Shown here: positions 40,077-48,549 of the stretch, piece by piece
Layout of the letters: every line of letters starts with the position of its first letter
Position numbering within the stretch: the first letter of the stretch is position 1
Assembly: GCF_002148795.1 (NCBI RefSeq)
Contig: NZ_MPOB01000004.1
Span: 372,001-436,000, forward strand
From: Oceanibaculum nanhaiense
GTDB lineage: Bacteria; Pseudomonadota; Alphaproteobacteria; Oceanibaculales; Oceanibaculaceae
Direction: 5' to 3'
DNA length: 64,000 bases
Position numbers and translations under genes: made by a program
The notes under the pieces: generated by a model
Database searches by the model: none
What the model saw: only the letters and a program-made list of their open reading frames with translations
Told to the model about the DNA's origin: nothing

Positions 40077-41815
40077 CGAAAAAACAGAAGAAGAGCGCCG
40101 CCGCGCCAATCAAGAGCGCGGCCGTGAAGAGTGCGGCCCGGAACGGGACCACCACCGATTATCTCGATCCCGACGATGAGGGGCTGTATTTCCTCCCCCT
40201 CGGCGGTGCTGGCGAGATCGGCATGAACCTCAATCTCTACCGCCACAAGGGCCAGTGGCTGATGGTCGATTGCGGCGTGACCTTCGGCGACGATTCGATG
40301 CCGGGCCTCGATGTCATCACACCCGACCCCACCTTCATCGTGGAGCATGTGGACGAGCTGTGCGGGCTGATCCTGACCCATGCGCATGAGGATCATCTGG
40401 GCGCCGTGCCCTATCTCTGGCAGCGCCTGCGCTGCCCGATCTACGCCACGCCGTTCACCGCCTCGGTGCTGCGCCGCAAGCTGGAAGACACCGATTTCGG
40501 CAAGCAGGTGCCGGTTACCATCGTGCCGCTGTCCGGCAGCTTCGAAGTGGGGCCGTTCGAGATCGAGCTGATTACCCTGACCCATTCGATCCCGGAACCG
40601 AATGCGCTGGTGATCCGCGCCGGCAAGGCCGGGCCGGTGGTGCATACGGGTGACTGGAAGTTCGACCCCGATCCGCTGATTGGCGAGACCTCGGACGAGG
40701 CGCGCCTGCGCGAGCTGGGCGAGGAGGGGGTGCTGGCGATGATCGGCGATTCCACCAACGTCTTCAGGGAAGGCGAGGCGGGATCGGAAGCCGATGTGCG
40801 CCGGAACCTGATCGAGATGGTGGGCCGCTTCGAGAATCGCGTGGCCGTTGCCTGTTTTGCGTCCAACGTGGCCCGGCTGGAAACCATGGCGAAGGTCGCC
40901 GAGGCCCATGGCCGCCATCCGGCGCTGATCGGGCGGTCGCTGTGGCGCATGAACTCGGCGGCGAAGGAGAATGGCTATCTGAAGGGCATCGAGTTCCTGA
41001 GCGAGCACGATGCCGGCTTCTTGCCGCGCGACAAGGTGCTGCTGATCTGCACCGGCAGCCAGGGCGAGCCGCGCGCGGCGCTGTCCCGCATCGTCGGCGA
41101 CAGCCATCCGCACATCACGCTGGAGGGCGGCGATACGGTTATCTTCTCCTCCCGGGTCATTCCGGGGAACGAGAAATCCATCGCCCGGGTGCAGAACGCG
41201 CTGATCCGCCGCGGCATCGAGGTGGTGACACCGAAGAACGATGATATCCATGTCTCCGGCCATCCGGCGCGCGACGAGCTGGTACGCATGTACCAGCATG
41301 TGCGCCCGCAGATCGCCATCCCGGTGCATGGCGAGAGCCGCCATCTGATCGAGCATGCCAAGCTGGCGCGCGAGTGCCAGGTGCCGGAAACGCTGGTTGT
41401 CTCCAATGGCGACGTCATCAGGCTCTATCCAGGGCCGGCGGCGCGGGTGGACGAGGTCTATAACGGGCGCCTGGCGCTGGATGGCAAGCGGCTGGTGCGG
41501 TTGGGTGACACTGTGCTGCGCGATCGCCACCGCCTGATGCAAAGCGGTGCCGTCACCCTGACGCTGGTGCTGGACAGGGCCGGCCGGCTGCGCAGCGACC
41601 CCGTCGGCAGCTTCCATGGCGTCCTCGACGTCGAGGACGTGGCTTGTGACGATATTCTGGACCTGGCGGCCGATACGGTCGAGGCGATGCAGGCGAGCGC
41701 CCGCCGCGACGATGCGTCGGTGGCTGAGGCGGTGCGGATCGCGGTGCGCCGTGCGCTGAACGAGGATCTGGGACGCAAGCCGGTGACCGATGTGCATGTG
41801 GTCAGGCTGGACTAG
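40073..41815 (+). CDS. rnj: Ribonuclease J
   Basis: 580-aa metallo-beta-lactamase/beta-CASP nuclease with 5'-3' exo- and endonuclease activity in RNA maturation and decay. Metal motif THAHEDHLG with His103, His105, Asp107, His108; further LVMVDCGVTFGDD-like segment, MIGDSTNVFREGEAGSE, VACFASNVARLE, STGSQGEPRAALSR-like CTGSQGEPRAALSR, and IPVHGESRHL. The first 30 residues are Lys/Ala-rich and extra. ATG 40073 overlaps the coaX stop; the track upstream is antiparallel coding only. Typical of alphaproteobacteria after coaX. Confidence 0.95.
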   Translation: MTKKQKKSAAAPIKSAAVKSAARNGTTTDYLDPDDEGLYFLPLGGAGEIGMNLNLYRHKGQWLMVDCGVTFGDDSMPGLDVITPDPTFIVEHVDELCGLILTHAHEDHLGAVPYLWQRLRCPIYATPFTASVLRRKLEDTDFGKQVPVTIVPLSGSFEVGPFEIELITLTHSIPEPNALVIRAGKAGPVVHTGDWKFDPDPLIGETSDEARLRELGEEGVLAMIGDSTNVFREGEAGSEADVRRNLIEMVGRFENRVAVACFASNVARLETMAKVAEAHGRHPALIGRSLWRMNSAAKENGYLKGIEFLSEHDAGFLPRDKVLLICTGSQGEPRAALSRIVGDSHPHITLEGGDTVIFSSRVIPGNEKSIARVQNALIRRGIEVVTPKNDDIHVSGHPARDELVRMYQHVRPQIAIPVHGESRHLIEHAKLARECQVPETLVVSNGDVIRLYPGPAARVDEVYNGRLALDGKRLVRLGDTVLRDRHRLMQSGAVTLTLVLDRAGRLRSDPVGSFHGVLDVEDVACDDILDLAADTVEAMQASARRDDASVAEAVRIAVRRALNEDLGRKPVTDVHVVRLD

Positions 41816-41856
41816 CCAGCCTATCATCGGATGATGACGAAGGACGGAACCAGCGC

Positions 41857-42261
41857 ATGATCGGCCGGCTGAACCATGTCGCCATTGTCGTGCCCGATCT
41901 GGCGGCGGCGGCGGAAACCTATCGCGGCGTGCTGGGCGCGGATGTTTCCGCGCCGCTCGACATGCCGGAGCATGGGGTGACGACGGTGTTCGTCACCCTG
42001 CCGAACACCAAGATCGAGCTGCTGCATCCGCTGGGGGAGGATTCTCCGGTGCGCGCCTTTCTGGAGCGCCACCCGTCGGGCGGCATGCATCATCTGTGCT
42101 ATGAGGTGGCGGACATCCTTGCCGCGCGGGATCGCCTGGCGGAGGCGGGGCTGAGGGTGCTTGGCGATGGCGAGCCCAGGATCGGCGCGCACGGCAAGCC
42201 GGTGCTGTTCCTGCATCCGAAGGATCTGAACGGCACGCTGGTCGAAATCGAGCAGGTTTGA
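41857..42261 (+). CDS. mce: Methylmalonyl-CoA epimerase
   Basis: 134-aa vicinal-oxygen-chelate enzyme interconverting the two methylmalonyl-CoA epimers in propionate use. Metal ligands His7 (LNHVAIVV), His79 region (SGGMHHLCYEV) and Glu130 (GTLVEIEQ) are visible, and FLHPKDLNGTLVE is a family mark. ATG 41857, 41 bases after rnj. The mutase genes are not in the window. Confidence 0.93.
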   Translation: MIGRLNHVAIVVPDLAAAAETYRGVLGADVSAPLDMPEHGVTTVFVTLPNTKIELLHPLGEDSPVRAFLERHPSGGMHHLCYEVADILAARDRLAEAGLRVLGDGEPRIGAHGKPVLFLHPKDLNGTLVEIEQV

Positions 42262-42271
42262 GGAATCGGCA

Positions 42272-42505
42272 ATGTACTGGACATCGGGAATCGTCGTTTA
42301 CGTCATCGCCTGGTGGCTCGTCTTCTTCATGATGCTGCCGGTTGGTGTGAAAACACCGGACAAGCCGGAAACCGGGCATGCGGCGAGCGCGCCGGTGAAG
42401 CCGATGCTGGTGCGCAAGGCGCTGATCACCAGCGTCATCGCCGCTGTGATCTGGGCCGTGGTCTATTGGATCGTGGCATCGGACATCTATTCCTTCCGGC
42501 AGTAG
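42272..42505 (+). CDS. DUF1467 family membrane protein
   Basis: 77-aa protein with two hydrophobic helices (about 5-26 and 50-70) and the family core SGIVVYVIAWWLVFFMMLPVGV ending in a GHAASAPVKP-type loop. Function unknown; small inner-membrane protein widely found after mce in alphaproteobacteria. 10 bases after mce. Confidence 0.85.
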   Translation: MYWTSGIVVYVIAWWLVFFMMLPVGVKTPDKPETGHAASAPVKPMLVRKALITSVIAAVIWAVVYWIVASDIYSFRQ

Positions 42506-42519
42506 GGCCCCGCAGAACC

Positions 42520-43053
42520 ATGTCAGGCTATTGTGACAGCGCGCCGGGGCATCCGGTCCATGCCAGCTACCATGATACGGAATACGGTTTCCCGGTCACT
42601 GATGACAAGGTGCTGTTCGAACGGCTGGCGCTGGAGATCATGCAGGCCGGCCTGTCCTGGGAAATCACGCTGAAGAAGCGTCCGGCCCTGTTTACCGCCT
42701 TCGAAGGTTTCGATCCGGCAATCGTCGCCCGCTACGGCGCCGACGACCGCGCCCGGCTGCTGGCCGATGCCGGCATCATCCGCAACCGGCTGAAGATCGA
42801 CGCCATCATCACCAATGCTGGCATCATCTGCGGCATGCGGGACAGCCATGGCAGTTTCGTCGGCTGGCTGGACGCCAATCATCCGCTGGACAAGGCGGCG
42901 TGGGTAAAGCTGTTCAAGAAAACCTTCCGCTTCACCGGCGGCGAGATTGTCGGCGAGTTCCTGATGAGCACCGGCTATCTGCCTGGTGCGCACCGTGACG
43001 ACTGTCCGGTGCAGTCGAAAATCCTGACCGCGAATCCGCCCTGGTGCCGATAA
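42520..43053 (+). CDS. tag: DNA-3-methyladenine glycosylase I
   Basis: 177-aa base-excision repair enzyme removing 3-methyladenine. Zinc ligands as in the E. coli enzyme: Cys5, His18 (YHDTEYG), His158 and Cys162 (GAHRDDCP). Catalytic-pocket Glu39 in LALEIMQAGLSWEITLKKR. ATG 42520, 15 bases after the DUF1467 stop. Confidence 0.94.
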   Translation: MSGYCDSAPGHPVHASYHDTEYGFPVTDDKVLFERLALEIMQAGLSWEITLKKRPALFTAFEGFDPAIVARYGADDRARLLADAGIIRNRLKIDAIITNAGIICGMRDSHGSFVGWLDANHPLDKAAWVKLFKKTFRFTGGEIVGEFLMSTGYLPGAHRDDCPVQSKILTANPPWCR

Positions 43054-43150
43054 GGGCGTGAGAAGCGGTTTCATGTGCACATTATTTGCGCAAACCGCGT
43101 CTATATTCTCTGCAAATGCCAAAACTGCCAGCAAAATAGGCAAAAAATAA

Positions 43151-43176
43151 TGGCAAGAGCAGCTTTGCTCTTGCCA
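43151..43176. other. Perfect inverted repeat overlapping the sRNA -35 box
   Basis: TGGCAAGAGC (43151-43160) and GCTCTTGCCA (43167-43176), 6-base loop. A-rich DNA lies before it, so on the minus strand it would resemble a terminator; on the plus strand its right arm supplies the TTGCCA box of the next promoter, so it could also be an operator. Confidence 0.6.
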
Positions 43177-43199
43177 TAGTGCAATGCACAATTCATATT
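43171..43199 (+). promoter_or_regulatory. Sigma-70 type promoter of the orphan sRNA candidate
   Basis: TTGCCA (43171-43176), 17-base spacer, CATATT (43194-43199). Expected start 43206-43207, exactly at the first hairpin. Confidence 0.55.
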
Positions 43200-43205
43200 T
43201 TTATC

Positions 43206-43303
43206 AGGTCGTTTGAGGTTGGTATGACCTCTCGACCGACGCCTGGTGGCGATTCCTCCCTAAACTTGGGCCGTGCCGCTTCACAGCGGCGCGGTCTTTT
43301 TTT
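43206..43303 (+). ncRNA. Candidate small regulatory RNA, about 98 nt
   Basis: An intrinsic terminator without an upstream gene. Predicted order: 5' hairpin 43207-43237 (GGTCG/CGACC plus GAGGT/ACCTC), mini-hairpin 43240-43251 (CGCC/GGCG), a single-stranded stretch with TCCTCCC (43254-43260, complementary to Shine-Dalgarno sequences), then an 11-bp terminator stem 43269-43296 and seven T. No open frame of note. This build matches trans-acting, Hfq-type alphaproteobacterial sRNAs such as AbcR, but I cannot assign a family. Confidence 0.6.
43269..43303 (+). terminator. Orphan intrinsic terminator
   Basis: 11-bp GC-rich stem (43269-43279 with 43286-43296, including two G-T pairs), loop TTCACA, T run 43297-43303. 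Confidence 0.93.
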
Positions 43304-43389
43304 GTGCCGCTCAGGCTACAAAATAGATTTACCAAAGTCATCATCTTTCTGCATGTTAAATGCAAATGCCACAGAGTGGGATTTCATCC

Positions 43390-43839
43390 ATGCCGTTTGC
43401 CGCCCGAAAGCTTGCCGTTGGTACCGCTCTAGCGCTGCTGGTTACGTCGCCGGCGTCGGCGGTGGAGATCATCATCGGCGGGGATGCCTGTTCCGGCGCG
43501 GTTGCGTACCGTCCTGAAGCCGGTGTGGCCTATCAGCCGGGGGTTGATGCCTATGGCCGCAAGGTGGCCCCGGCGGACCTGTCCGGCGGTTCTGCCATCC
43601 AGATACCCGACACCATTGCCATCGACATTACGGTGGAGCTGCAGAAGCGCTTTGGCCTGCCGTCAAATTCCACGCTGTTCAAGCCGGAGGCGCGCATCGG
43701 TACGCTGGAAGTGGATCGGAACGGCGCCATGCGGTTCAACGGCGAGCCGGTGACCAGGGACGAGGCGCTGGCGGTGCAGGCGGCCTGCCGGGAGGCGCTG
43801 GGCCTGCCGCCCTTGCCGCTGCCGAAACCAGCCAAATAG
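43390..43839 (+). CDS. Secreted/periplasmic protein of unknown function
   Basis: 149 aa with a clear signal peptide: basic start, hydrophobic core at about 8-20, cleavage near SPASA-VEI (24/25). The mature part has two Cys (about 34 and 137), a Gly/Tyr-rich region and a Pro-rich end. No domain recognised. ATG 43390 is chosen because it places the signal peptide correctly; an in-frame ATG at 43360 adds ten polar residues. Follows the sRNA unit. Convergent with the dehydrogenase gene across a shared terminator. Confidence 0.7.
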   Translation: MPFAARKLAVGTALALLVTSPASAVEIIIGGDACSGAVAYRPEAGVAYQPGVDAYGRKVAPADLSGGSAIQIPDTIAIDITVELQKRFGLPSNSTLFKPEARIGTLEVDRNGAMRFNGEPVTRDEALAVQAACREALGLPPLPLPKPAK

Positions 43840-43840
43840 A

Positions 43841-43870
43841 AAAAAGGGCGACCTGATCAGGCCGCCCTTT
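43841..43870. terminator. Bidirectional terminator between convergent genes
   Basis: AAAGGGCG/CGCCCTTT stem (43843-43850 with 43863-43870) enclosing the palindrome CCTGATCAGG. Strong T run on the minus strand, short on the plus. Confidence 0.85.
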
Positions 43871-43892
43871 CCATAAGCCTATGCCGGAAGGC

Positions 43893-45116
43893 TTACATGA
43901 ACGCCTGGATGCCGGTCTGGGCGCGGCCCAGGATCAGCGCATGCACGTCATGCGTGCCTTCGTAGGTGTTCACCGCCTCCAGATTCAGCACATGGCGGAT
44001 GACGTGGTATTCGTCGGACACGCCGTTGCCGCCATGCATGTCGCGGGCGACGCGGGCGATGTCCAGCGACTTGCCGCAATTGTTGCGCTTCAGCAGCGAG
44101 ATCATCTCCGGCGCCGCGCGGCCCTCATCCATCAGCCGGCCGAGGCGCAGGCAGGAATGCAGGCCCAGCGTGATCTCGGTCTGCATGTCGGCCAGCTTCT
44201 TCTGGATCAGCTGGTTGGCGGCCAGCGGCCGGCCGAACTGCTTGCGGTCCAGCGTGTACTGGCGTGCCGCGTGCCAGCAGAATTCGGCGGCGCCAAGCGC
44301 GCCCCAGGCAATGCCGAAACGTGCCTTGTTCAGGCAGCCGAACGGACCCTTCAGTCCCTCGACATTCGGCAGCAGATTCTCGTCCGGCACGAAAACCTCA
44401 TCCATGACGATCTCGCCGGTGATGGAGGCGCGCAGGCTGAACTTGCCCTCGATCTTCGGCGCCGACAGGCCCTTCATGCCCTTTTCCAGCACGAAGCCGC
44501 GGATCACGCCATCCTCGGTCTTGGCCCAGACCACGAAGACGTCGGCGATCGGCGAGTTGGTGATCCACATCTTGGCGCCGGAGACGACATAGCCGCCATC
44601 GACCTTCTTGGCACGGGTCTTCATGCTGCCGGGGTCGGAGCCGTGGTCCGGCTCGGTCAGGCCGAAACAGCCGACCCATTCGCCGGTCGCCAGCTTCGGC
44701 AGGTACTTCTGGCGCTGCGCCTCGTTGCCGTATTCGTGGATCGGGTGCATGACCAGGCTGGACTGCACGCTCATGGCGGAGCGGTAGCCGGAATCGACAC
44801 GCTCGACCTCGCGGGCGACCAGGCCGTAGCAGACATAGTTCACGCCGGCGCAGCCATAGCCATCGATGGTGGAGCCGAGGAAACCCTGCTCGCCCAGCTC
44901 GTTCATGATCTCGCGGTGGAAGATTTCGTGCCGGAAGCCCTCCTGCACGCGGGTCATCAGCTTCTCGTCGCAGAAGGCGTGCGCGGCGTCGCGCACCATG
45001 CGCTCGTCTTCGCTCAGCGCGTCGTCGAGGAGAAGCGGATCCTCCCAGGAGAAGCTGGGGCGGCCCGACTTGCCGGCGGCGGGTTTCATGGTGGTGGCGG
45101 CCTGCTGCGCAGTCAT
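43893..45116 (-). CDS. gcdH: Glutaryl-CoA dehydrogenase
   Basis: 407-aa FAD acyl-CoA dehydrogenase that oxidises and decarboxylates glutaryl-CoA to crotonyl-CoA in lysine, tryptophan and benzoate breakdown. Marks: [55 protein letters not shown] and the catalytic Glu386 in [18 protein letters not shown], a stretch specific to this dehydrogenase. ATG 45116 with GGAG eight bases upstream gives the right size; the open frame to 45248 adds a non-family N-terminus. An operator-like palindrome lies upstream. Confidence 0.95.
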   Translation of the reverse strand: MTAQQAATTMKPAAGKSGRPSFSWEDPLLLDDALSEDERMVRDAAHAFCDEKLMTRVQEGFRHEIFHREIMNELGEQGFLGSTIDGYGCAGVNYVCYGLVAREVERVDSGYRSAMSVQSSLVMHPIHEYGNEAQRQKYLPKLATGEWVGCFGLTEPDHGSDPGSMKTRAKKVDGGYVVSGAKMWITNSPIADVFVVWAKTEDGVIRGFVLEKGMKGLSAPKIEGKFSLRASITGEIVMDEVFVPDENLLPNVEGLKGPFGCLNKARFGIAWGALGAAEFCWHAARQYTLDRKQFGRPLAANQLIQKKLADMQTEITLGLHSCLRLGRLMDEGRAAPEMISLLKRNNCGKSLDIARVARDMHGGNGVSDEYHVIRHVLNLEAVNTYEGTHDVHALILGRAQTGIQAFM

Positions 45117-45419
45117 TATCGTTACTCCGGTAGGTCGATAAAACCGTAAGAAAGCGGAACAGAGTTGTTCACTAAACGAACATAGCGTGCAACCCCAGAA
45201 TCTCCATATATATGGTTGGCTTGCGGCAAAACGCCATGGCGCAGGCACCTCTGGCAGTCATTGACCGATCAGGGGTTGGGCCAGGAAGAGGGATGTCCGT
45301 GGCGGAAAACTGGGATATGTTGGCCCGTACTCCGGTGGCCGGCAACTGGCAGTTCCGGGTTCGCTTAATTCTTTTGTTTGGGGCCGGTACGGGTTGACGG
45401 ACCGCCTGGACGGGATCGC
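45117..45419. other. Intergenic region upstream of the dehydrogenase
   Basis: 303 bases between divergent genes. Contains alternating GAACA/TGTTC half-sites (45157-45182), an ATATATAT tract at about 45209-45217 and a TTGACG box at 45395-45400 shortly before the 72-aa gene. No convincing gene. Confidence 0.4.
45157..45182. promoter_or_regulatory. Possible operator: alternating GAACA / TGTTC half-sites
   Basis: GAACA (45157-45161), GAGT, TGTTC (45166-45170), seven bases, GAACA (45178-45182). The second pair forms a 17-bp dyad TGTTC-N7-GAACA 50-66 bases before the gcdH start. Three alternating half-sites recall IclR-family operators of aromatic-acid genes (inference). Confidence 0.45.
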
Positions 45420-45638
45420 ATGAAAACCGACTTCGACGAGAACAGCGTCATCATCGAGTTCTACTCGGTTGGCGCCTATGTGAAGGTCAGCGCCATCGAT
45501 CCCAGGACGCTGGTCGAGGTTTCCATCGTGGGCGACCCGCAGCGCGGGGAGGCGGCCTTGCGCCAGGCGGTTCTGCGCAAGCTGCGCTATGTTATGGAAA
45601 AACGCGCAAAGGGCGGCCGCGGCGGTCTCGTGGTTTGA
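45420..45638 (+). CDS. Small conserved protein, DUF6898-like
   Basis: 72 aa, one beta-rich module: IIEFYSVGAYVKVSAIDPRT...EVSIVGDPQRGEAALRQAVLRKLRYVMEK. It matches my memory of a short alphaproteobacterial family (DUF6898) of unknown role; not checked. Soluble, no Cys. ATG 45420; a longer frame from 45378 lacks family character. Confidence 0.7.
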   Translation: MKTDFDENSVIIEFYSVGAYVKVSAIDPRTLVEVSIVGDPQRGEAALRQAVLRKLRYVMEKRAKGGRGGLVV

Positions 45639-45680
45639 TGGCCTGGGTGTGACGGTCTCGTTGTGTGACGTGCGAACAGT

Positions 45681-45724
45681 TTAACGTTCGCCCGGTCTTA
45701 ACGTTCGCCCGGTCTTAACGTTCG
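45681..45724. repeat. 17-bp tandem repeat, 2.6 copies
   Basis: Unit TTAACGTTCGCCCGGTC at 45681-45697 and 45698-45714, third copy broken after TTAACGTTCG (45715-45724). Each unit holds the palindrome AACGTT. Lies between the 3' ends of the 72-aa gene and mucR, 19 bases from the mucR stop. Confidence 0.85.
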
Positions 45725-45742
45725 TCCTGCGCAAATTTGACC

Positions 45743-46198
45743 CTAGACCTTGGCGCGGCGCCCGCGGCTGCCGTTCTTGCCGAGACCGATCTTCTTGGCA
45801 AAGGCGGAGCGCTGCTTGGCATAGCTGGGCGCCACCATCGGATAGTCGGCAGGCAGGCCCCATTTCGCCCGATACTCATCCGGCGTCATATTGTAGTTGG
45901 TGCGCAGATGACGCTTCAGCATCTTCAGTTTCTTGCCATCTTCAAGGCAGATGATGTAGTCGTCGCCGATGGATTTCCGAATCGCAACGGCCGGTTTCAG
46001 CGGCTCCGCCGGCATTTCTCCATTCCTGTCGCTAAGGGTGCGCAGCGAATTGTAGATAGTGCCGATAATTTCGGAAACTTGCGTGGCGGGCAAAGGGTTG
46101 TTGCGCAGGTAAGCTGCCACGACCTCGCTGGTCATCTTCAGCAATTCGTTCGGTGTGACGCTTTCGGGCGCGGCCTCTGTGTTCATCACGACATCCAT
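45743..46198 (-). CDS. mucR: MucR/Ros family transcriptional regulator
   Basis: 151-aa H-NS-like regulator of surface, motility and virulence-type genes in alphaproteobacteria. N-terminal oligomerisation region (about 12-60) and a zinc-finger-type DNA-binding domain: Cys84, Asp87, His97 and Asn (101 or 103) sit where Ros has Cys-Cys-His-His, so zinc binding may be lost as in some Mesorhizobium homologues. Family stretch KKLKMLKRHLRTNYNMTPDE and WGLPADYPMVAPSYA. ATG 46198 is the longest start; ATG 46186 is an alternative. Strong promoter upstream. Confidence 0.92.
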   Translation of the reverse strand: MDVVMNTEAAPESVTPNELLKMTSEVVAAYLRNNPLPATQVSEIIGTIYNSLRTLSDRNGEMPAEPLKPAVAIRKSIGDDYIICLEDGKKLKMLKRHLRTNYNMTPDEYRAKWGLPADYPMVAPSYAKQRSAFAKKIGLGKNGSRGRRAKV

Positions 46199-46611
46199 CG
46201 TTAAGTTTTGTAAAATTTGATATTTATACGGTACATATAATAGATGTCAATTGCCATGCGCAATAATCAAATCACAAACTTCATAAGCCTTGCGCACACT
46301 GCTTTAAGAATAAAAATCATAGGCAACAACCTGGTTAATAAGTGTTAACAATTACTTTGTATGCAATATCTTGACCTAACGATTTGTGCGCACCGACTCG
46401 TTTGGCAAGGGGCGGGGCGTGATTTCCTGTCGAAAAAGCGCGTTCGGCACAGTTGGGCTGCTTCTGGTCTATTCCTTGAAGCGCCTTGAATAGACCTTGT
46501 GGTGGACTGGCAGGAGTGCCGGACATATGGTAGTGTCTTTCCAGCCTAGCGTAGGCAATTCCTTGCGCCCGGGTGGTGCCACAGCTTCGACACTGGCCTG
46601 TAAAGACATTC
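46199..46611. other. AT-rich control region of mucR and upstream of rpiB
   Basis: About 410 bases; 46199-46370 is strikingly AT-rich against the GC-rich surroundings, as expected for a MucR-bound, autoregulated region. The rpiB-proximal part has no promoter that I could read; a reverse-strand frame 46335-46625 is not credible. Confidence 0.5.
46223..46250 (-). promoter_or_regulatory. Strong sigma-70 promoter of mucR
   Basis: On the minus strand: TTGACA (46250-46245), 16-base spacer, TATAAA (46228-46223). Perfect -35. Start about 46216, giving a leader of only about 18 bases. Confidence 0.75.
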
Positions 46612-47049
46612 ATGACTGAGACCATCGCGATTGCATCCGATCATGCCGGCTTTGCGCTGAAGAGCGTTTTGAAGCACGAGCTGGAAATTTTGGGATATGC
46701 GCCGCTCGATCTGGGAACCGACGATACCGCGTCGGTGGATTACCCGGATTATGCGGAGAAGCTGGCCCAGGCGATAAAGGCGGGCAAAGCGGCGCGCGGC
46801 ATTCTGGTCTGCGGCACCGGCATCGGCATCAGCATCGCCGCCAATCGTCACCGGGAAATCCGCGCGGCGCTGTGTCAGGATGTGACCACGGCGCAGCTGT
46901 CGCGGGAGCATAATGATGCGAATGTGCTGGTGCTCGGCGGTCGCATCGTGGGCGAGGAGGTGGCGAAAGGATGCCTGAAGGTGTTCCTGGAGACGCCTTT
47001 CGCCGGCGGCCGTCATGAAGGGCGGGTCGCGAAACTCTCGAAAACCTAG
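46612..47049 (+). CDS. rpiB: Ribose-5-phosphate isomerase B
   Basis: 145-aa enzyme interconverting ribose 5-phosphate and ribulose 5-phosphate. Motifs [21 protein letters not shown], the catalytic Cys loop [13 protein letters not shown] and [17 protein letters not shown] 46612; a frame to 46573 adds unlikely residues. Next to glyA, the common arrangement. Confidence 0.95.
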   Translation: MTETIAIASDHAGFALKSVLKHELEILGYAPLDLGTDDTASVDYPDYAEKLAQAIKAGKAARGILVCGTGIGISIAANRHREIRAALCQDVTTAQLSREHNDANVLVLGGRIVGEEVAKGCLKVFLETPFAGGRHEGRVAKLSKT

Positions 47050-47159
47050 GTTCACAGTGCTGGACAAGCCGTTATGCCGGGGGCTATGCCCTCACTCCCG
47101 TTTCTCAGCTTCGCCGTTCCCCAGATTTCCCGTTCCTTAGCTTCAAGGTTGCCGCCTCG

Positions 47160-48476
47160 ATGACTTCCTCCAAGCCCCTCGCTTCCCGCCCGCTCAGCCA
47201 TGACCGGTTCTTCGAGGCCTCGCTGGCAGAGGCCGATGCCGACCTGAAGGCAGCCATCCAGGATGAGCTTCATCGGCAGCAGGAACAGATCGAACTGATC
47301 GCCTCGGAAAACATCGTCTCCCGCGCTGTGCTGGAAGCGCAGGGTTCGGTGATGACCAACAAGTACGCCGAGGGCTATCCCGGCAAGCGCTATTATGGCG
47401 GCTGCGAGTTCGTCGATGTTGCCGAGGCGTTGGCGATTGAGCGCGCGAAGAAGCTGTTCAACTGCAGCTTCGCCAATGTGCAGCCGCATTCCGGCGCGCA
47501 GGCCAACCAGGCGGTCATGCTGGCGCTGGCCAAGCCCGGCGACACCATCATGGGGCTGTCGCTGGCGGCTGGCGGCCATCTGACCCATGGCGCCGCGCCG
47601 AACCTGTCGGGCAAGTGGTTCAACGCCGTGCAGTATGGCGTGCGCCGCCAGGACGGGCTGATCGACTATGATGTGGTCGAGGAGATGGCGAAGGAGCACA
47701 AGCCGAAGATCATCATCACCGGCGGCTCGGCCTATCCGCGCACCATCGATTTCAAGCGCTTCCGAGAGATTGCCGATTCGGTCGGCGCGATCTTCTGGGT
47801 CGATATGGCGCATTTCGCCGGTCTGGTGGCTGGCGGTGCCTATGCCGATCCGCTGCCGCACGCGCATGTGGTGACCACCACCACGCACAAGACGCTGCGC
47901 GGTCCGCGCGGCGGCATGATCCTCTCCAATGACGAGGATCTGGGCAAGAAGATCAATTCCGCTGTCTTCCCCGGTCTGCAGGGCGGCCCGCTGATGCATG
48001 TCATCGCCGCCAAGGCGGTGGCTTTCGGCGAGGCGCTGAAGCCGGAATTCAAGGATTACGCCCGTGCCGTAGTGGAAAACGCCAAGGTCCTGTCCGCCAC
48101 ACTGGTCGAGCGCGGGCTCGACATCGTCTCCGGCGGTACCGACAGCCATGTGGTTCTGGTGGATCTGCGCCCGAAGAAGCTGACCGGCAACATCGCCGAG
48201 AAGGCGCTGGAGCGGGCCGGCATCACCTGCAACAAGAATGGCGTGCCGTTCGACCCGGAGAAGCCGATGGTGACCTCGGGCGTGCGCCTGGGCTCGCCGG
48301 CTGCCACCACGCGCGGGTTCGGCACGGCGGAATTCCGCCAGGTCGGCGAAATGATCGGCGATGTGCTGGACGGGCTTGCGGCCAATCGGGACGATAATTC
48401 GGCGGTCGAGGATGTGGTGCGCGGGCGGGTGAAGGAGCTTTGCGCGCGCTTTCCGATCTATTCGAACCTGGGCTAA
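47160..48476 (+). CDS. glyA: Serine hydroxymethyltransferase
   Basis: 438-aa PLP enzyme converting serine and tetrahydrofolate to glycine and methylene-tetrahydrofolate. [41 protein letters not shown] Lys244 in [27 protein letters not shown]-terminal 15 residues are extra but short. First of a run toward nrdR and the rib genes. Confidence 0.98.
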   Translation: MTSSKPLASRPLSHDRFFEASLAEADADLKAAIQDELHRQQEQIELIASENIVSRAVLEAQGSVMTNKYAEGYPGKRYYGGCEFVDVAEALAIERAKKLFNCSFANVQPHSGAQANQAVMLALAKPGDTIMGLSLAAGGHLTHGAAPNLSGKWFNAVQYGVRRQDGLIDYDVVEEMAKEHKPKIIITGGSAYPRTIDFKRFREIADSVGAIFWVDMAHFAGLVAGGAYADPLPHAHVVTTTTHKTLRGPRGGMILSNDEDLGKKINSAVFPGLQGGPLMHVIAAKAVAFGEALKPEFKDYARAVVENAKVLSATLVERGLDIVSGGTDSHVVLVDLRPKKLTGNIAEKALERAGITCNKNGVPFDPEKPMVTSGVRLGSPAATTRGFGTAEFRQVGEMIGDVLDGLAANRDDNSAVEDVVRGRVKELCARFPIYSNLG

Positions 48477-48549
48477 GCGGAATAAGGCCGGTCACCCTGA
48501 AAACCGGCTGGGAAACAGAGGGTCAGGGAACAGAGGGGAGTAGGGGGCA

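Larger units (their letters stand above)
43054..43205. other. AT-rich stretch before the sRNA candidate
   Basis: Holds TGCAAATGCC (43111-43120, repeated at 43371-43380 as TGCAAATGCC) and a perfect 10-bp palindrome listed separately. No gene seen. Confidence 0.4.

Noticed and set aside
39737-41827. 696-codon minus-strand frame across coaX and rnj
   Set aside because: Antisense to two confidently identified genes and without family features.
45212-45397. 61-codon plus-strand frame upstream of the 72-aa gene
   Set aside because: No ribosome site, no conserved-looking segment, lies in the control region of two genes.
45681-45724. CRISPR array at the 17-bp tandem repeats
   Set aside because: Repeats are directly adjacent without spacers, too short, and no cas genes are present.
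46335-46625. 96-codon minus-strand frame in the mucR-rpiB gap
   Set aside because: Overlaps the rpiB start, has poor codon use and no recognisable features.
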